From contig NW_009242972.1 in the NCBI RefSeq assembly GCF_000388065.1, forward strand, positions 155,738 to 199,404: a DNA stretch of 43,667 nt, written 5' to 3'. The notes under the pieces are model-generated. The model was not told the DNA's origin, made no database searches, and worked only from the letters and a program-made list of their open reading frames with translations. Both the position numbers and the translations under genes were made by a program. This DNA is from Fonticula alba. Its lineage: Eukaryota; Opisthokonta; Rotosphaerida; Fonticulaceae. Numbering within the stretch: position 1 is the first letter of the stretch; the number at the start of each line of letters is the position of its first letter. This document shows positions 13,501 through 24,320 of the stretch, piece after piece.

Positions 13501-13575
13501 AAATTGCCGCGGAAGGGTCGCGGAAATGGGCCGACTGGGGCCCAGACGGGCGCGAAGCGCCTGAATGAGGTTCAT
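7510..13575 (-). CDS. NEO1: P4-type ATPase (lipid flippase) of the Neo1/ATP9 class, 16 exons
   Basis: P4-ATPases move phospholipids to the cytosolic leaflet; the Neo1/ATP9A/B class works at Golgi and endosomes without a Cdc50 partner. Exons in transcript order: 13491-13575, 13236-13397, 13021-13118, 12781-12897, 12583-12680, 12418-12488, 11986-12293, 11750-11916, 11235-11650, 10142-11096, 9819-10044, 9552-9699, 9338-9459, 8412-9241, 7769-8331, 7510-7646. They sum to 4,503 bases, an open frame of 1,500 residues. Motifs are NVVKNRRYN at the N-terminus, QLDGETDWK (DGET about 179-182), [12 protein letters not shown] (phosphorylated Asp about 499), [10 protein letters not shown] and IGDGGNDV (about 1173). 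EVNSQ-like VNSQLYTKV and the C-terminal PPKYAKLSS match ATP9/Neo1. It is about 450 residues longer than human ATP9A because of low-complexity inserts. The start at 13575 is the least certain point: the preceding sequence looks like an intron end, so an upstream first exon is possible. Confidence 0.93.
7734..7757. repeat. Poly-G tract (poly-C on the sense strand of a P4-ATPase intron)
   Basis: 24 consecutive G on the plus strand lie in the last intron (7647-7768) of the minus-strand P4-ATPase. In the transcript this is a C run starting 11 bases after the donor. Confidence 0.85.
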
Positions 13576-13894
13576 CTGACACGTCCAGTCTCCTTGGTGC
13601 GAGGGTAGCGCTGTGATCGGGGGGGGGGGGGGGGACTTCACCCTCTCTCTGTATGTGTATATATATATGTGTGTGTGTGTGTGTGTCTCGCGTGTGCGAG
13701 TTCCCTCTCTCTTTTACTCCTGCTCGGTCTCTAGCTCACAGGGACGGCCAATCGGGTGTCTGCGCCAGATGGCAAGGGACGAGCAGGCGAAGAGGAGGAG
13801 ATATATAGGTATGTATGTCTAAAGAGAGGCAGCAAGAAGGAGCAAAAGGGAAGAGGGAGAAAGATGATGGGGAGAGGTGGCCGGGAGAGATCAC

Positions 13895-14180
13895 CATCTC
13901 GCCGTCCTTCCCAGCAGGCACAAAGATCTCGCAGCTGCGGCCGTCTGGGGCGCTGACCGATGCCGTGGTCCACTTTCCAGCCACTAGATCGATCCGGGAA
14001 AAAGAAAGAGGGGGCCCGACCCGGAGTGATTCCCTCATGATTGTTTCCAGGATGCCCCCCCCCCCCGTTGGGGGAGACACACACAGCCCCATATGCGTCC
14101 ATCCCTGCAAAGAAGGACCGTCGGGTTCTCTCCCCAGCGTCCAGTTTGCTACGCCATCTACGGCTTCGAGAGCCGGGGAA
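13895..14180 (-). other. Possible unassigned minus-strand exons upstream of the P4-ATPase
   Basis: At about 13895-13985 the minus strand reads GKWTTASVSAPDGRSCEIF then VPAGKDGEM, bounded by a CTAG acceptor and a GTGATC donor. At about 14085-14180 it reads EAVDGVANWTLGREPDG then PSLQGWTHMG before a possible GTGTGT donor. Composition is less Arg/Pro-biased than chance frames here. The first block could join in phase to AAG-free acceptor sequence at 13576 (…GTGTCAG before the ATG at 13575), which would make it an N-terminal extension of the P4-ATPase. It could instead be a separate short gene. I recognise no family. Confidence 0.25.
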
Positions 14181-14345
14181 TGCCAGCCCGCCCCCCCCCC
14201 CCCCCCAACCGGGCATGTCCACCCCTCTGTCCGCCGGAGAACCTCGGGCTACGCCACCCAGGATCCGGGACGGATGGGCCTACCCTCAACTGCCAATTCT
14301 CCGACTCTTGTGACGGCTCATCAGACGGGATGGTTCGGCGGCGGT

Positions 14346-14372
<27 letters not shown>
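14346..14372. repeat. (GA)n microsatellite
   Basis: A GA dinucleotide run of about 27 bases lies upstream of the plus-strand gene at 14646. Confidence 0.85.
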
Positions 14373-14378
<6 letters not shown>

Positions 14379-14645
14379 AGAGGCCCAGCGAACGGATTCT
14401 GCCCGGGGCCCGGCCTCTCACGCATGCCCTTTCCTCCGACCCAGGGCCAGTCTAGGGCCCACCCGCGCCGGCAAAAGGCTTCCTTCGTCCGGAGGACACA
14501 ACTTTCTGAGGGGCTCTTTTTCGGGCCGTCCGCCCCCTGCCACAGGGTGCCCGCGAGTATCCCCCCCTTCGCCTACTTTCCCCTCCTCCCCCCATCCTCG
14601 GCCGCTTTGCTGTCTTCTCCCCCCCCCCCTTCTCCCCTCCCCCGC

Positions 14646-17600
14646 ATGAGCCTCAGCTTTAGCCAGCAGGCCGGGAGGCTTGCTGCCGGGGCCGGATCCG
14701 GGCCGGCTCCCTCCTCTGCTACTGGCGCTGCCCCGGCTGCCTCGGCCGACTCGGACTCGGCCAACTCGAATGGCGTTCCTTCGCCCATCCTGCCGGCTCT
14801 CTGCTCGCCGCTGCCTCCTTCTCTACGATCGATCACCGCCGATGACCACCAGTATGCTCCAGCCCTACCGGTGGTTGGGTTCCATTTTGACTCCATTCTC
14901 CGGTCCCCGAGTGGTGGCTCTCCGGCATCTAGCGCCAGCCAGGTGCGCTTCTGTCCATGCCCCTGCCTCCGGGCGTCCATGCTCCTGACAGCTCCCTCGC
15001 CCCCCTCGGCTTCATTGTCCCCATCTCTCCATCGGTCTCTGGGTCTCCCTCCTCCGGGGGAGGGGGGCCCTCTGGTATCTTCCTCCTGCTGGTGCCTCAC
15101 CCTCACATCCAGCCCTGGGCCACACACATGCGTAACGAGATCCTCGCCTATGCCCAGTCTAGCTTGGGGAACATGCATGCCATCGAGCTGGATTCGGCCT
15201 TCCCCGAGCCGGAGCTGATTGCTGCCTGCGGCTCGGCCTCATCGACCAACCATCCGCTTCCTGGCAGCCTCGGTCTCATCAATGTCCGGCAAGTGGCCCA
15301 TAACTTTCGTCAAGTGCGCACTCCATCGTTGTCGCTCATCCTGACCGCCCCGGGCTTGCTTCCTCTCTTGTGGCAGCACTCTCACCCTCCCCACTGGCTC
15401 GGCCACCAATGTCTCTCTCCCCCCCCCCCCCCCCCTCGGCGTCAAGCTCCCTGGCACTGTTGTGCTCGTGCGACTGATCAACAACCCGCTGAATGGGGTC
15501 TTGGACTTGGCCAAGTTGGATAACGTCAAACTCGGCGACTTGGGCGAGGATTCTCCCGAGTTCGACCCCCTGTCTTCCTCCCCTCCGCCCAGTCCGAGCC
15601 CCTTCCTGCCCACCGCGGCCGCCACCGCGCCAGGCGTCCTGCAACCACTTAGCCCCGATCTCAAGAGCCTCGAGAAGCAGGAGGAGGAGCACCTTGTGTC
15701 GGAGGTTGTGGCTTCTCGGTGCGCTATGGCCTCCATGCTACTCTGCCCACTCGCCCCCCTCCCGTCCCGTTCCGTCCTGCGGGCATGCTCGCACACCCCC
15801 CTCCTCTGTCGCACTGACCGGCATTTGTCTCCCCCTCATCCTCACATCAGGGTTTCCTGGTTGGACCTCTCCACGCGTGTGGTTGTCCTGCTCATCTCCC
15901 TCCCGCTCCTTTCGCCGCGAATGAGTGCGTATCCTGTGCCCTCTCATTCGCCTCGGCTGTTGTCATTCCCACTGAACTCCCTAACATCACGGCCATTTCC
16001 CGGCCCCTCCCCCCCCCCCCTTACTCCCCCGGTGGTCAGTCTCGCCCGATGTTTTGGAGCATGCCCAAAAGCGCCACACCCGCCTGGCCTCGGTCCTCAA
16101 TGCATCAGCCAGCATTGCGGTCAGCAGCTCGGGTACCTCATCGGGCGCGGTCCCCGGCAATGTAGCCCCCTTTGCCCGGCCAGCCCACCACTCGGGCAAC
16201 TCCCTCATTGTCTTCTCCAAAATTGGTCTCAAGGACTCCCTGGCCTTCTTCAAGAAGTGCGCGCCCCTGTTGGTTGCCAAATTCTTTGCCCCTCGACCGG
16301 CACTGACCTCGCTCAATTGGGTCTCAGTTTTGAAGAAGACCTCCTGTCGCCCACGCAGCTGGTGTATCGGACCCGCGCGGCCATCATCAGCCAGCTGGAG
16401 CTGGATGCCCTGCCGAAGGGGTCCCGCGTGCGGCATGTTCTTGGCCGACGGATTTCGGCCTGTGTTCGGGCCGGCTTGGCTCTCGAGCAAAGTGGCCCCA
16501 TGCGGGACACCCTGACACATTATGGCGATGCGGTGGTGGCCCTACGGGAATTGGCCGGGTTTGGGGTTTTCTCCGCGGCCGGATCGCCGCCGATGTCCCC
16601 ATCGGTGGGCCCACTTTCCGCGCCGGCCAGCACCCGGGCCTCGGTCAACACATCGACCACCTCTCTGCCCGCTGTCGGGCCGTCGGGGATTGGCGGCTCG
16701 CATACGCGCTTATCCCTCAGCAGTTTGCAGGCCTCAGCCGATGACCTTTCCGGCCTGGAGCCACCTCTCGGCCCGGGCAGCGGCACGGCCCTGGTCGAGT
16801 CCCCGGGTGGGGATGGCTCATCCAGTTCGCTGGATGTTCCGGAGCTCACGGGCGAGGGGGTCGGGACAATGGCCGGCGAGGGCATCTCCACGGCCATCGA
16901 GAGCCCGGTGCCCTCGCCCCGGCTTGAGACCCACTCCGAGCCCCAAGAGCATGCTGCTGGCTCGCCGAACATTGGGACCTCGGGCGAGTCATCCTCCGGC
17001 CAGATGACTCTGGAATTCCTGCTCGAAGTTCGCGGGGTGGCCGAGTGGCTCTTCGCCCGGGGGTGCTTCACCCACACGCGCCTCCTTCAGGCGGAGCTCT
17101 CGGTCCTGGGTCTGGCACAGCCAGAGGTCATCCTCAGCCGGCTGCGCGCCGGGACCTACGGCCAGCTTGAGAAGGAATGGCTGACTGGCCATCTGAGTTT
17201 CGCCCAGTGGCTGTGTGATCGCTTTGACGAGTCCAACCCCGGCGTCGGCCCGTTGGACCAATCGATCAGCTCCAGTGCCTTGCACATTGACCATTTGACC
17301 TGGATCGCCCGGCAGTATGTTCTCCCCATGTGTCTCCCCCCACTCCTTCCCCCCCCCCTGCCNNNNNNNNNNNNNNNNNNNNNNNNNNNNNNNNNNNNNN
17401 NNNNNNNNNNNNNNNNNNNNNNNNNNNNNNNNNNNNNNNNNNNNNNNNNNNNNNNNNNNCTCTCCCTCTCTCTCCCTCTCTTTCTCGATGGGGGGCTGGG
17501 GCTTTGCACCACCTACCTCGTGACTAACACCGACTCGTGGCCGCATCTTCAGGAACATCATTGTGGCGCTGGCATATCGGTCCTGCGTACCGCAGTACCG

Positions 17601-20600
17601 CCCCACCGCTACCAGCGGTGCAGCCGGCCCTGCGGCCGGGACCTCGACACCCAGTTCGCCGGTCACTCCCAGTGCTGTCCCTCTGACCCGGCAGTCCATC
17701 ACACACCATCAGAACATCATCCGCGCCCGGCGAGCTGCCCTGCTGAGCCGCGCGAGCACACTCTTTGCCGCCGGTGCTGGCCAGCTACGCGTCCGCGCCG
17801 AGAAGTCGGTGCTCGTTCAGCAGCTCCTGATCAACAGCATCGGTGCCAGTTCGGGCGGCATGCCGGCGGACACCGTCGCCGCGGCCAATGGCCCCACCGC
17901 TGGCAGTGGCCTCCTGCACCTTGTCGCTCGCACCAACTTTTTGGGCGTCTATGCCTGGGCCGGACGGAACCCGGTGCACCGGGCCATGCACTGGCTTCAG
18001 TCCGGGTCCGGGGCCTGCTGCATTGTCAACCCGGCAAATGACCAAGCCACCGGGTCGGGGGCCGTGCGCTTCGTCGTACCCGATGCCCCGGGGACGAGCC
18101 TGCTGGCCACGACCGTGCTCCCGACCACGGCCACGTCCGGCATTCACAGTCAGGCCGAGGACCCTGGCGCCGGGGCCGGATCCGACTCCGGGTCTGTCAA
18201 CTCGAGCCACACCTCCGACGCCGCTGTGGCGGACAGCTCACCGAGCGTCACGTCAGCCCCTCTGGCTGTCACCTCGGACACCTGGCATTCCAACATCCTG
18301 GATGATGACGGTGGGGAGCATGAGCCCTGGCTCGCCGCGGTGTGGTGCCTCGAGCAGGCTGCCACCATCCAGCACCACCTGCAACTTGGAACCCTGCTGC
18401 TCTATACCCTGGCCCAAAAGGCCGTCTTCTTGCAGCTGGCCGGCCATACGGCCTTGGCTCTGGCGGTGGCTTGTCGCGTCCTCTCTGCCCAGGTGGACCG
18501 TCAGATGCCACTTGCTCGGAATGTCCCGCCCCTTTTGCGGCTGGCTGGCCCAGGTGTGGCATACCATCGCTATGAGCAGGCTCTTGCCGGGGTACTTGCC
18601 CCGCGTCCAAGCCCCTCTCGCAGCCCGTATGTCGGGCCTCAGGGGACCGAGTGCCATGCTCTTCTCCCCACCCGGACGGTCCTTGGTCTGGCCCATTTGG
18701 CCTTGCAGGCTGGCCGGCGTTTGGTTGTGACCAGCGGCGAGCATGTTGAAGTCGCTCAGGCCACCCTGGGGCTTGGACTTGCGATGTTGGCCACTGCCCC
18801 GGGCTCGGTGGCGCCGGCCGACCGGGCGCAAGCCCTGGAGCTGGTCCGCCTTCTCGGGCCGCTGCTGGATGCGGCCGTCCCGGCCGATGGTCCCCCGGCC
18901 GAAGCCCTCCCCCTGTGCTGTCCCTTCGGCCGTGCGTTCACCTTCCTCTCATCGCATTGCGACCCTCCCGCCCTTCCCTCTTGCTGGCATTGTTGCTGCT
19001 TTCTGACACCTGGCTGCCTTGGATTGGATGTGTGGGCCTTCTCGCCGGCCCAATGCCCCTTCTTCCTGGTATTAGTGGTTGCCGAGCTTTCGAACATTGA
19101 CGGTACATCCGGGCGGCAGCAGGCGCCGCAGCTCGCCCTCGACCTGACCGCCAGCTTGCCCATGGGCCTGCGGTTTGCGGGAGTTCGCTTGCACTTCACA
19201 CCAATTTCCAGCCGGGTGAAGATGTTCGGCGGCATCATCCCCCCGCCTGTTGCCTGGCAGACGGTTGATTGCAATCTGGTCTCCGGCGAAGCGGACGCCC
19301 TTCTTCCCGCCGTTGATCCTGTCGCCGGTCCGACTCCCCACCGGTTCACTCTCGACGTGCCTAGCTCGTCTTTCCGATCCCACTTCCAAGTATGTGCCCT
19401 CTGCACGGGGGGGGGGTCCTTCTTCCTGCCTGCCTGCCCTTTCTGCTCCATGCCCTTTTCCACGTCTCTCGTGTCTCCTCCCTCCCTCTCGGGAGATTTC
19501 TCTCCGTTTCCCTTGTCCTCACGCCTCTCCCCTGCAGATCGATCGCATCTCCCTGCTTGGCGTGCAGCTCCTCGACTCTGAGTATTGCACCCTGCGGCGC
19601 CCTGTGCTCCTCGAGCTCCCGCTTGTGTCCTCCATTTTGTATGCCGACCCCAGTGCCGGGCTCTTGCCTTTCCTCGCCCCTTCCCCCTCTCGCTCCCCCC
19701 CCCCTCTCTCTCTCTCTTGTTCACCTTCTGACTCGCTCTCTCGCCACCAGCCCAAGCAGCTCCCTTCCTCCGCAGGGGGACATTGTCCCCCGCGGTGTGA
19801 ACATTCAGCCGGTCCTTCTGCCCGCCGAGACTGCCGAGCCCGGCTCCGTGTGTCTCGGTGATGACTTGGCCCCGGAGGGATTTCTCCTGCTGGATGTTTG
19901 GTACTCCCTTAGCCCCTTCTTCTCCTCCCCGGGGATTACGGCCGCCACGGATCTCCAACTCCGGGTCGCCCCCTCTTACCGTACGCTTCTCTGGCATCCA
20001 ATTCTTCGCTCGGTGGCGTCCGTCTCCCTGCTCCTCGCCTAATCATCAGTTTGCGCCTGGGCGGACCCCTCTCTCTTTTCATCGCAGTGGACATCGAAGT
20101 GAGTCAGACGCCACCGACCCCGGCGCAGCTGGCACGAGGCTCGGTCCTGCCCTTCCCCTTGGATGCATCTGCTGGCAAAGACACAAATCCCCCCCTGCAG
20201 ACTTCTTCCACTCAACGGACCGAGGAAATCATCCGCCGGGGTCGCGCGGTTTACCTGCGCTTTATGGCACCCAACCGACCGGCGAGCGCTTCCGCGACCT
20301 CGATGGCCGGGTTGCTTCGGCTGCTGGCCTCGCGCAAGTTGACCGTCTCCCTGAGCATTGTTGGGCCCCAGCGGCAGACCCTTCTCACACGGTCAATGGT
20401 CGTGCAGGCCCCCTTCCTGGCTCGGGCGTCCTCTGCCTTTAGTCTGGATCTGACCCTGCCCCAGTATCTGCGCACTCCGAGCCTTTGGCTCCATGCAGTG
20501 GAAACCGGCACCGGCGATGAGGTATGCCCTGACCCCCTTCCCCCGAGGACCATCCCCCTCCTGCTTGCCTGCTCACCCTCTCCGCCGCTTTTCCCCTCCC

Positions 20601-20965
20601 CCTCTGCAAAGACCACCTCCCTCTGGAAGCCCTGTGCCGATCAGCCTCAGGGGCCCCTCCTGCCCGGATCTCGCGTCACCCTCCTCACTCCAAGCGCGGC
20701 CCTTGTGCATGTGAGCTATTCCCTGTGCGTCGGGCCTCCAATTGCATGCCCCATTTGGGTTGGTTGCCTCTGACACATCTTTGTCCACGTGCGAGAACTC
20801 CCCAGCCCCGGTGATGCCCCGGCACCCAGTCCTCGGCGACAAATCCACTTCTCCCTCAAGCATCCGGCCCCACCTCCGCCGTCCATCTCGACTCCCACCT
20901 ACACGCTCATAGCCGGTGCGATTCCCTCTCGTCCTTTCTCTCCCTCCTCCCCCCCCCCCCCCCCC

Positions 20966-20999
<34 letters not shown>

Positions 21000-21571
21000 C
21001 CTCTTTCTCCCTTTCTCTCGCTCTGTCCTTGCGATTCTGGCCATGCCAGGCCCTTCCTCAACGCAAATGTCAGTCTAATCCCCCTGGGTCCTAGATGTCC
21101 CGGCATGTGTCCCCTTGCTCAAGCCGACACCCATCCGGGTGATGGTTGTCCCGCCCCTTGGTCCTGAGGTCCAGAACTGCCGCATTCAGCTGGCACCTAC
21201 CCAGACCCAGCAGCCTGGGACCCCGACATCCGGCGGAGCCAGCGCCAACCGGGCCGAGGGCATTCCCTACCAGGTGGTGGGCCCCCAGTCGGCCCCGGCC
21301 GACGGGACTGCCGAGCACATTTGGAACCTTTTGCCATATCGTGTATGTGCCCTCTGGCCCTCTTTCCCCCCCCCCCCCCCCCCCTCCCCCCTGCTTTGCC
21401 TTCCTTTTTCGCTCCCGCCTCGGGCGAGTTGCCCTTTTCTGACCCTCCCGATGACATCCGCCCCCATGCCAGACCGGTGTCCTTCACCTGCCGGTGTTCG
21501 AACTACACATGGGCGGGTCTACCACCCCGATGGCTGTCAGCCTTTCTGGAACCACCACTGTGATGGAATAA
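14646..21571 (+). CDS. Large multi-exon protein, possibly a TRAPP complex large subunit (TRAPPC9/10-like)
   Basis: A long spliced gene. Supported coding blocks are 14646-14942, about 14992-15313, 15377 to about 15718, about 15850-15926, about 16049-16258, 16331-17314, 17553-18931, 19076-19389, from 19538, about 19782-19990, about 20088-20521, about 20610-20710, about 20797-20917, to about 21345, and 21476-21571. The start is the first ATG after an untranslated CT-rich stretch; the stop is TAA at 21569. The middle (near 16400-16560) has VLGRRISACVRAGLAL then MRDTLTHYGDAVVALREL, reminiscent of the helical repeat of Trs120/TRAPPC9. Later blocks look like beta-sandwich tethering domains (LVAELSNIDG, ISLLGVQLLDS, VHVRELPSPG). 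The end, HIWNLLPYR joined to TGVLHLPVFELHMGG, resembles the C-terminus of TRAPPC9/10. The family call is inference from weak similarity; that it is a real gene is much surer. Exon joins near 14942 and 15313-15377 do not agree in phase as read. Confidence 0.6.
17363..17459. other. Assembly gap (97 N) inside an intron
   Basis: The gap lies between the donor at 17315 (GTATGT) and the acceptor ending at 17552. The flanking exons join in phase (CA + G gives Gln), so no coding sequence need be missing. Flanks are C and CT runs, a typical cause of gaps. Confidence 0.95.
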
Positions 21572-21572
21572 A
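21567..21572 (+). promoter_or_regulatory. AATAAA overlapping the stop codon of the possible TRAPP gene
   Basis: The last codons are GAA TAA followed by A, so AATAAA spans the stop. If used as a poly(A) signal, the 3' UTR would be only about 10-30 bases. The convergent carrier gene ends 206 bases away, which makes a short 3' UTR plausible. Confidence 0.4.
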
Positions 21573-21777
21573 CCTGTGCTTCTCCCGCGGGAAAGGCCCC
21601 CTTCCCACTTCCAACAACCCCCCATGGCCGTGCCCTTCTCGGTGCCGCATGGGGTGTGTCTGGCTGATGTCTATGATTTTTAGGGGCAAAGGCCCTACCC
21701 TCACATTTCACTTTAGCCGTGGCGAAAGAAGGGGGGGAAGGCCGGGAGGAAGATGAAAAGCACAAGCTCCCCTCCAT

Positions 21778-21955
21778 CTACCCTAGTCCCGAGAAAGTCT
21801 TGAATGCCAGCTCGTACACGTAGAATGTGATGGCCGAGGCGGGGACGGCCTTCACCAACGTTGGGGTCAGGCCTCGGAAGAGGCCGCGCATTCCCTACAC
21901 GAAGGGAAAGGAAGACAGGCGTGAGGAGGGAGACGGGCACCAGGGAAGAGGAAGA

Positions 21956-21992
<37 letters not shown>

Positions 21993-23609
21993 GGACAGAC
22001 GCAGGGAGGGAGAGAAAGAGAGCGAGGAAGGGGGAAAGGGCCGAAGGGGTGAATCTCAACAAATCGACCAGGCCCCCCCGGGGGGGAGGTGTTCGGCACT
22101 CCTTCTAAGCCGGCCTTGGCGCTGGCTCATGCGCACCTCCTGGCGGACAGTCATCCGAGCGCAAGCCCACATCGTGCGCGGCACTTCCTGCACGGCTGAG
22201 CCCTCGTACATGATCCGTGCGGCAAAGGCTGCACTCGGGCCTGCTGCGGCCGGGATCGAGGTGGCCATCGTGGATGTCCCGGCCGATGCAGCTGCCGTGA
22301 CAATCTGCAGGCGCTTGCGGATCAAGTCAAATGGTGCACTCACCAGCTTAGAGGCCACACCGGCCGTGGCGCCGGACACTGCCGCCGGCAAACCAACCCC
22401 CTCAGCCAGAGACCAAACGCCGGCCGTGTTCAAAGTGTCACGCCAGCCCCCGGGCCCATGTGGAGATGTGGTCAGGAAGCGGCCAAGTGCATCAAGCACC
22501 TGCCGGACCGCCGAGTAGCAGCCGAAGGACACCCCGGCGGCCGGGGCGGTGCCGATCAGGGCCGAGCTCAGCCCCCGGTACAGAGCCCGTGGACCGCCCT
22601 CGGTGCGGGCGATGTCCGCGAGTGAGCCAATCAGCGCGGTTGGCTATTCCCAAGGCCGACAGGGGTCAGTAACGGAAGCCAGTAGAGCAGGCCGGCGGGG
22701 AGAGCGCGCGAGGGGAGAGGAGAGAAAGGACGAGGGAGATCCGAGATGCGAAGATCGACAGGGAGATCGAGGGACAGACAGAGGCCCAGGCCAGGAAAAG
22801 AAGGCCTCTTCCCAGCACGCACGGAATAGCTCGCCAGCGAGTAGCTTTGTACTTGGCCTGCTTGCAGGGCCCACCGGGTCCGAAGCAGATCCAGTGGGTA
22901 GGTCAGCGTTCCGGCGGTGGAGGCGGCCAAAAAGCCGGACACTGCCGAGATGACAGGCGACGTTTTGGACAGGGAGGATGAGGAGCTCCTTCCCTGTTGG
23001 AGATCCGTCGAGTTTGTGCCTCGTCCAGAGAGCGAGCCGAGCAGGGACGTGGTGAAGGTGTTGATCGGCTCGACCAGGGAGAATTGGAGCCCCGCATACG
23101 CCGCATACAGGTACAGGGCCGGGAGGTTACCCTTCCACAGGGCCTACAACACGCTTGGGGGTCAGTGTGGGAGGGCAGAAGCCAGATGAACGCCCAAAGG
23201 GGGGGGGGGAGAGAGAGAGAGGGGGGGGGGGGGATGGGGAATCAACGTGTCTGTGGAGCGCACCAGGATACCCTCCTCTCGGGCAATCATCCGAAAACAC
23301 TGGGCCATGGAGGTGTACTTCGGAGCGGTCCCGGCTTGATGAAGTTGGGTCTTGGTGAGGGGGGGGGGGGGGGGGTCGCGGTCGCCCGGGGCGAGGGCGG
23401 ATGTCAGGGCTTGGATTGGGGTGAGGCACTTCCCAGGGGCAAGGGGGGTGCGGGGGGGGGGACACCCTTCGGGCGCGTACTTGAAGGCGAATTTTGACCA
23501 CATCCAGCGGGGCCACGATGAAGCGCGCCACAACGCCGGCGGTGGCGCCGGAAGCCACCGGCACCCAGGGCGCAACATCCCGGTGCACGGCCGCGCTCCC
23601 AGACGACAT
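21778..23609 (-). CDS. TPC1: Mitochondrial carrier family protein, thiamine pyrophosphate carrier-like, five exons
   Basis: Exons in transcript order are 23481-23609, 23264-23350, 22853-23143, 22137-22643 and 21778-21894, all in phase, giving 376 residues. Carrier proteins have three repeats of two membrane helices, each with a PX[DE]XX[KR] signature. Here they are [10 protein letters not shown] (residues 34-43), PLDLLRTRW in exon 3 and [10 protein letters not shown] in exon 4. The pattern of these three signatures, together with [20 protein letters not shown], matches the SLC25A19/Tpc1 type, which imports thiamine pyrophosphate across the inner mitochondrial membrane. The protein is about 55 residues longer than usual, with Ser/Ala/Pro-rich inserts between helices in exons 3 and 4. 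No N-terminal presequence is seen, as is normal for the family. Family membership is firm; the transported substrate is inferred. Confidence 0.88.
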
Positions 23610-24320
23610 GAGGCAACGGCGGATCCGAAAGAGGGATGTGGAAGTAGAGAGGCGGAGGAGGATACAGAGGGACTTTCAGTGCCCTGTTGCCGAGAGGCGG
23701 TGATGGGATGCTGCTGGTGGCGGAAGAAGAGGAGGCAGGGGGGGGGGGGGGGAGATCGCTGCAGGGCTCCTGGACCATGCCGCCCGGTGTGCCGCCCGAA
23801 ATAAGGAGGCCTCGGCTTGCCGCCTTCGGCGGGCTGAATTCATTGGATGGGCCAGCGGAAGACACACGTGACTCGCGCGTGAGATGATATTTTTGGACAA
23901 CTCATGGTGTTCGTCTCCCCATGGCTTTTCAGTATGCACCGAGATCGCTGTAGCCCACAACAAGGAGGGGGCGCATCTTCGGCCAGGCTGACCCCTCCTC
24001 CCTGCCCGACTGACAGAGTGGCAGGCCAAAGACACATGCCCGGGCAAGGCTGCCAAGCCGCGCTCAGTTTGTCCTCGGGGTCCCGCGACCGTGGCTTCGG
24101 TGCTTCGGCCAGATGTGGACGGTCTCCGAGCCGCACCGATCTCTCGGTAGCCGGTGTAGGGTGTCCCTCTCGGGGGCGGAATTTTTATTCATTTGCAAAA
24201 GCCACTCTCGGCGACGTGGCCGGAGGGAAGAGGGGCACTTCCCGGCCTGTGCGAAAATAGGTGAGACTCGGTCTTGATTGGATGCTCCCAGGGCGCTGAG
24301 AAGGCCTCGCCAAAAGACCA
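23610..24320. other. Intergenic region between the carrier and the ORP gene
   Basis: Both neighbours are on the minus strand, so this holds the ORP 3' UTR and the carrier promoter. It contains a G run near 23738-23752 and a plausible ORP poly(A) signal at 24184-24189. No convincing coding sequence is visible. Confidence 0.6.
24184..24189 (-). promoter_or_regulatory. Candidate poly(A) signal AATAAA of the ORP gene
   Basis: On the minus strand AATAAA occurs 132 bases after the TAG stop of the ORP gene, in a locally AT-rich stretch that stands out from the GC-rich surroundings. Confidence 0.5.

Larger units (their letters stand above)
13576..14645. other. Divergent region between the P4-ATPase and the possible TRAPP gene
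   Basis: This region must contain promoters for the minus-strand P4-ATPase and the plus-strand gene starting at 14646. It has a G run near 13620, a TA/TG repeat at about 13660-13687 and a GA repeat at 14346-14372. Two short minus-strand stretches (about 13895-13985 and 14085-14180) read like protein and are listed separately. Confidence 0.5.

Noticed and set aside
13815-14645. 5' extension of the frame that opens the possible TRAPP gene
   Set aside because: It includes GA-repeat and C-run translations and no conserved sequence; the ATG at 14646 is the better start.
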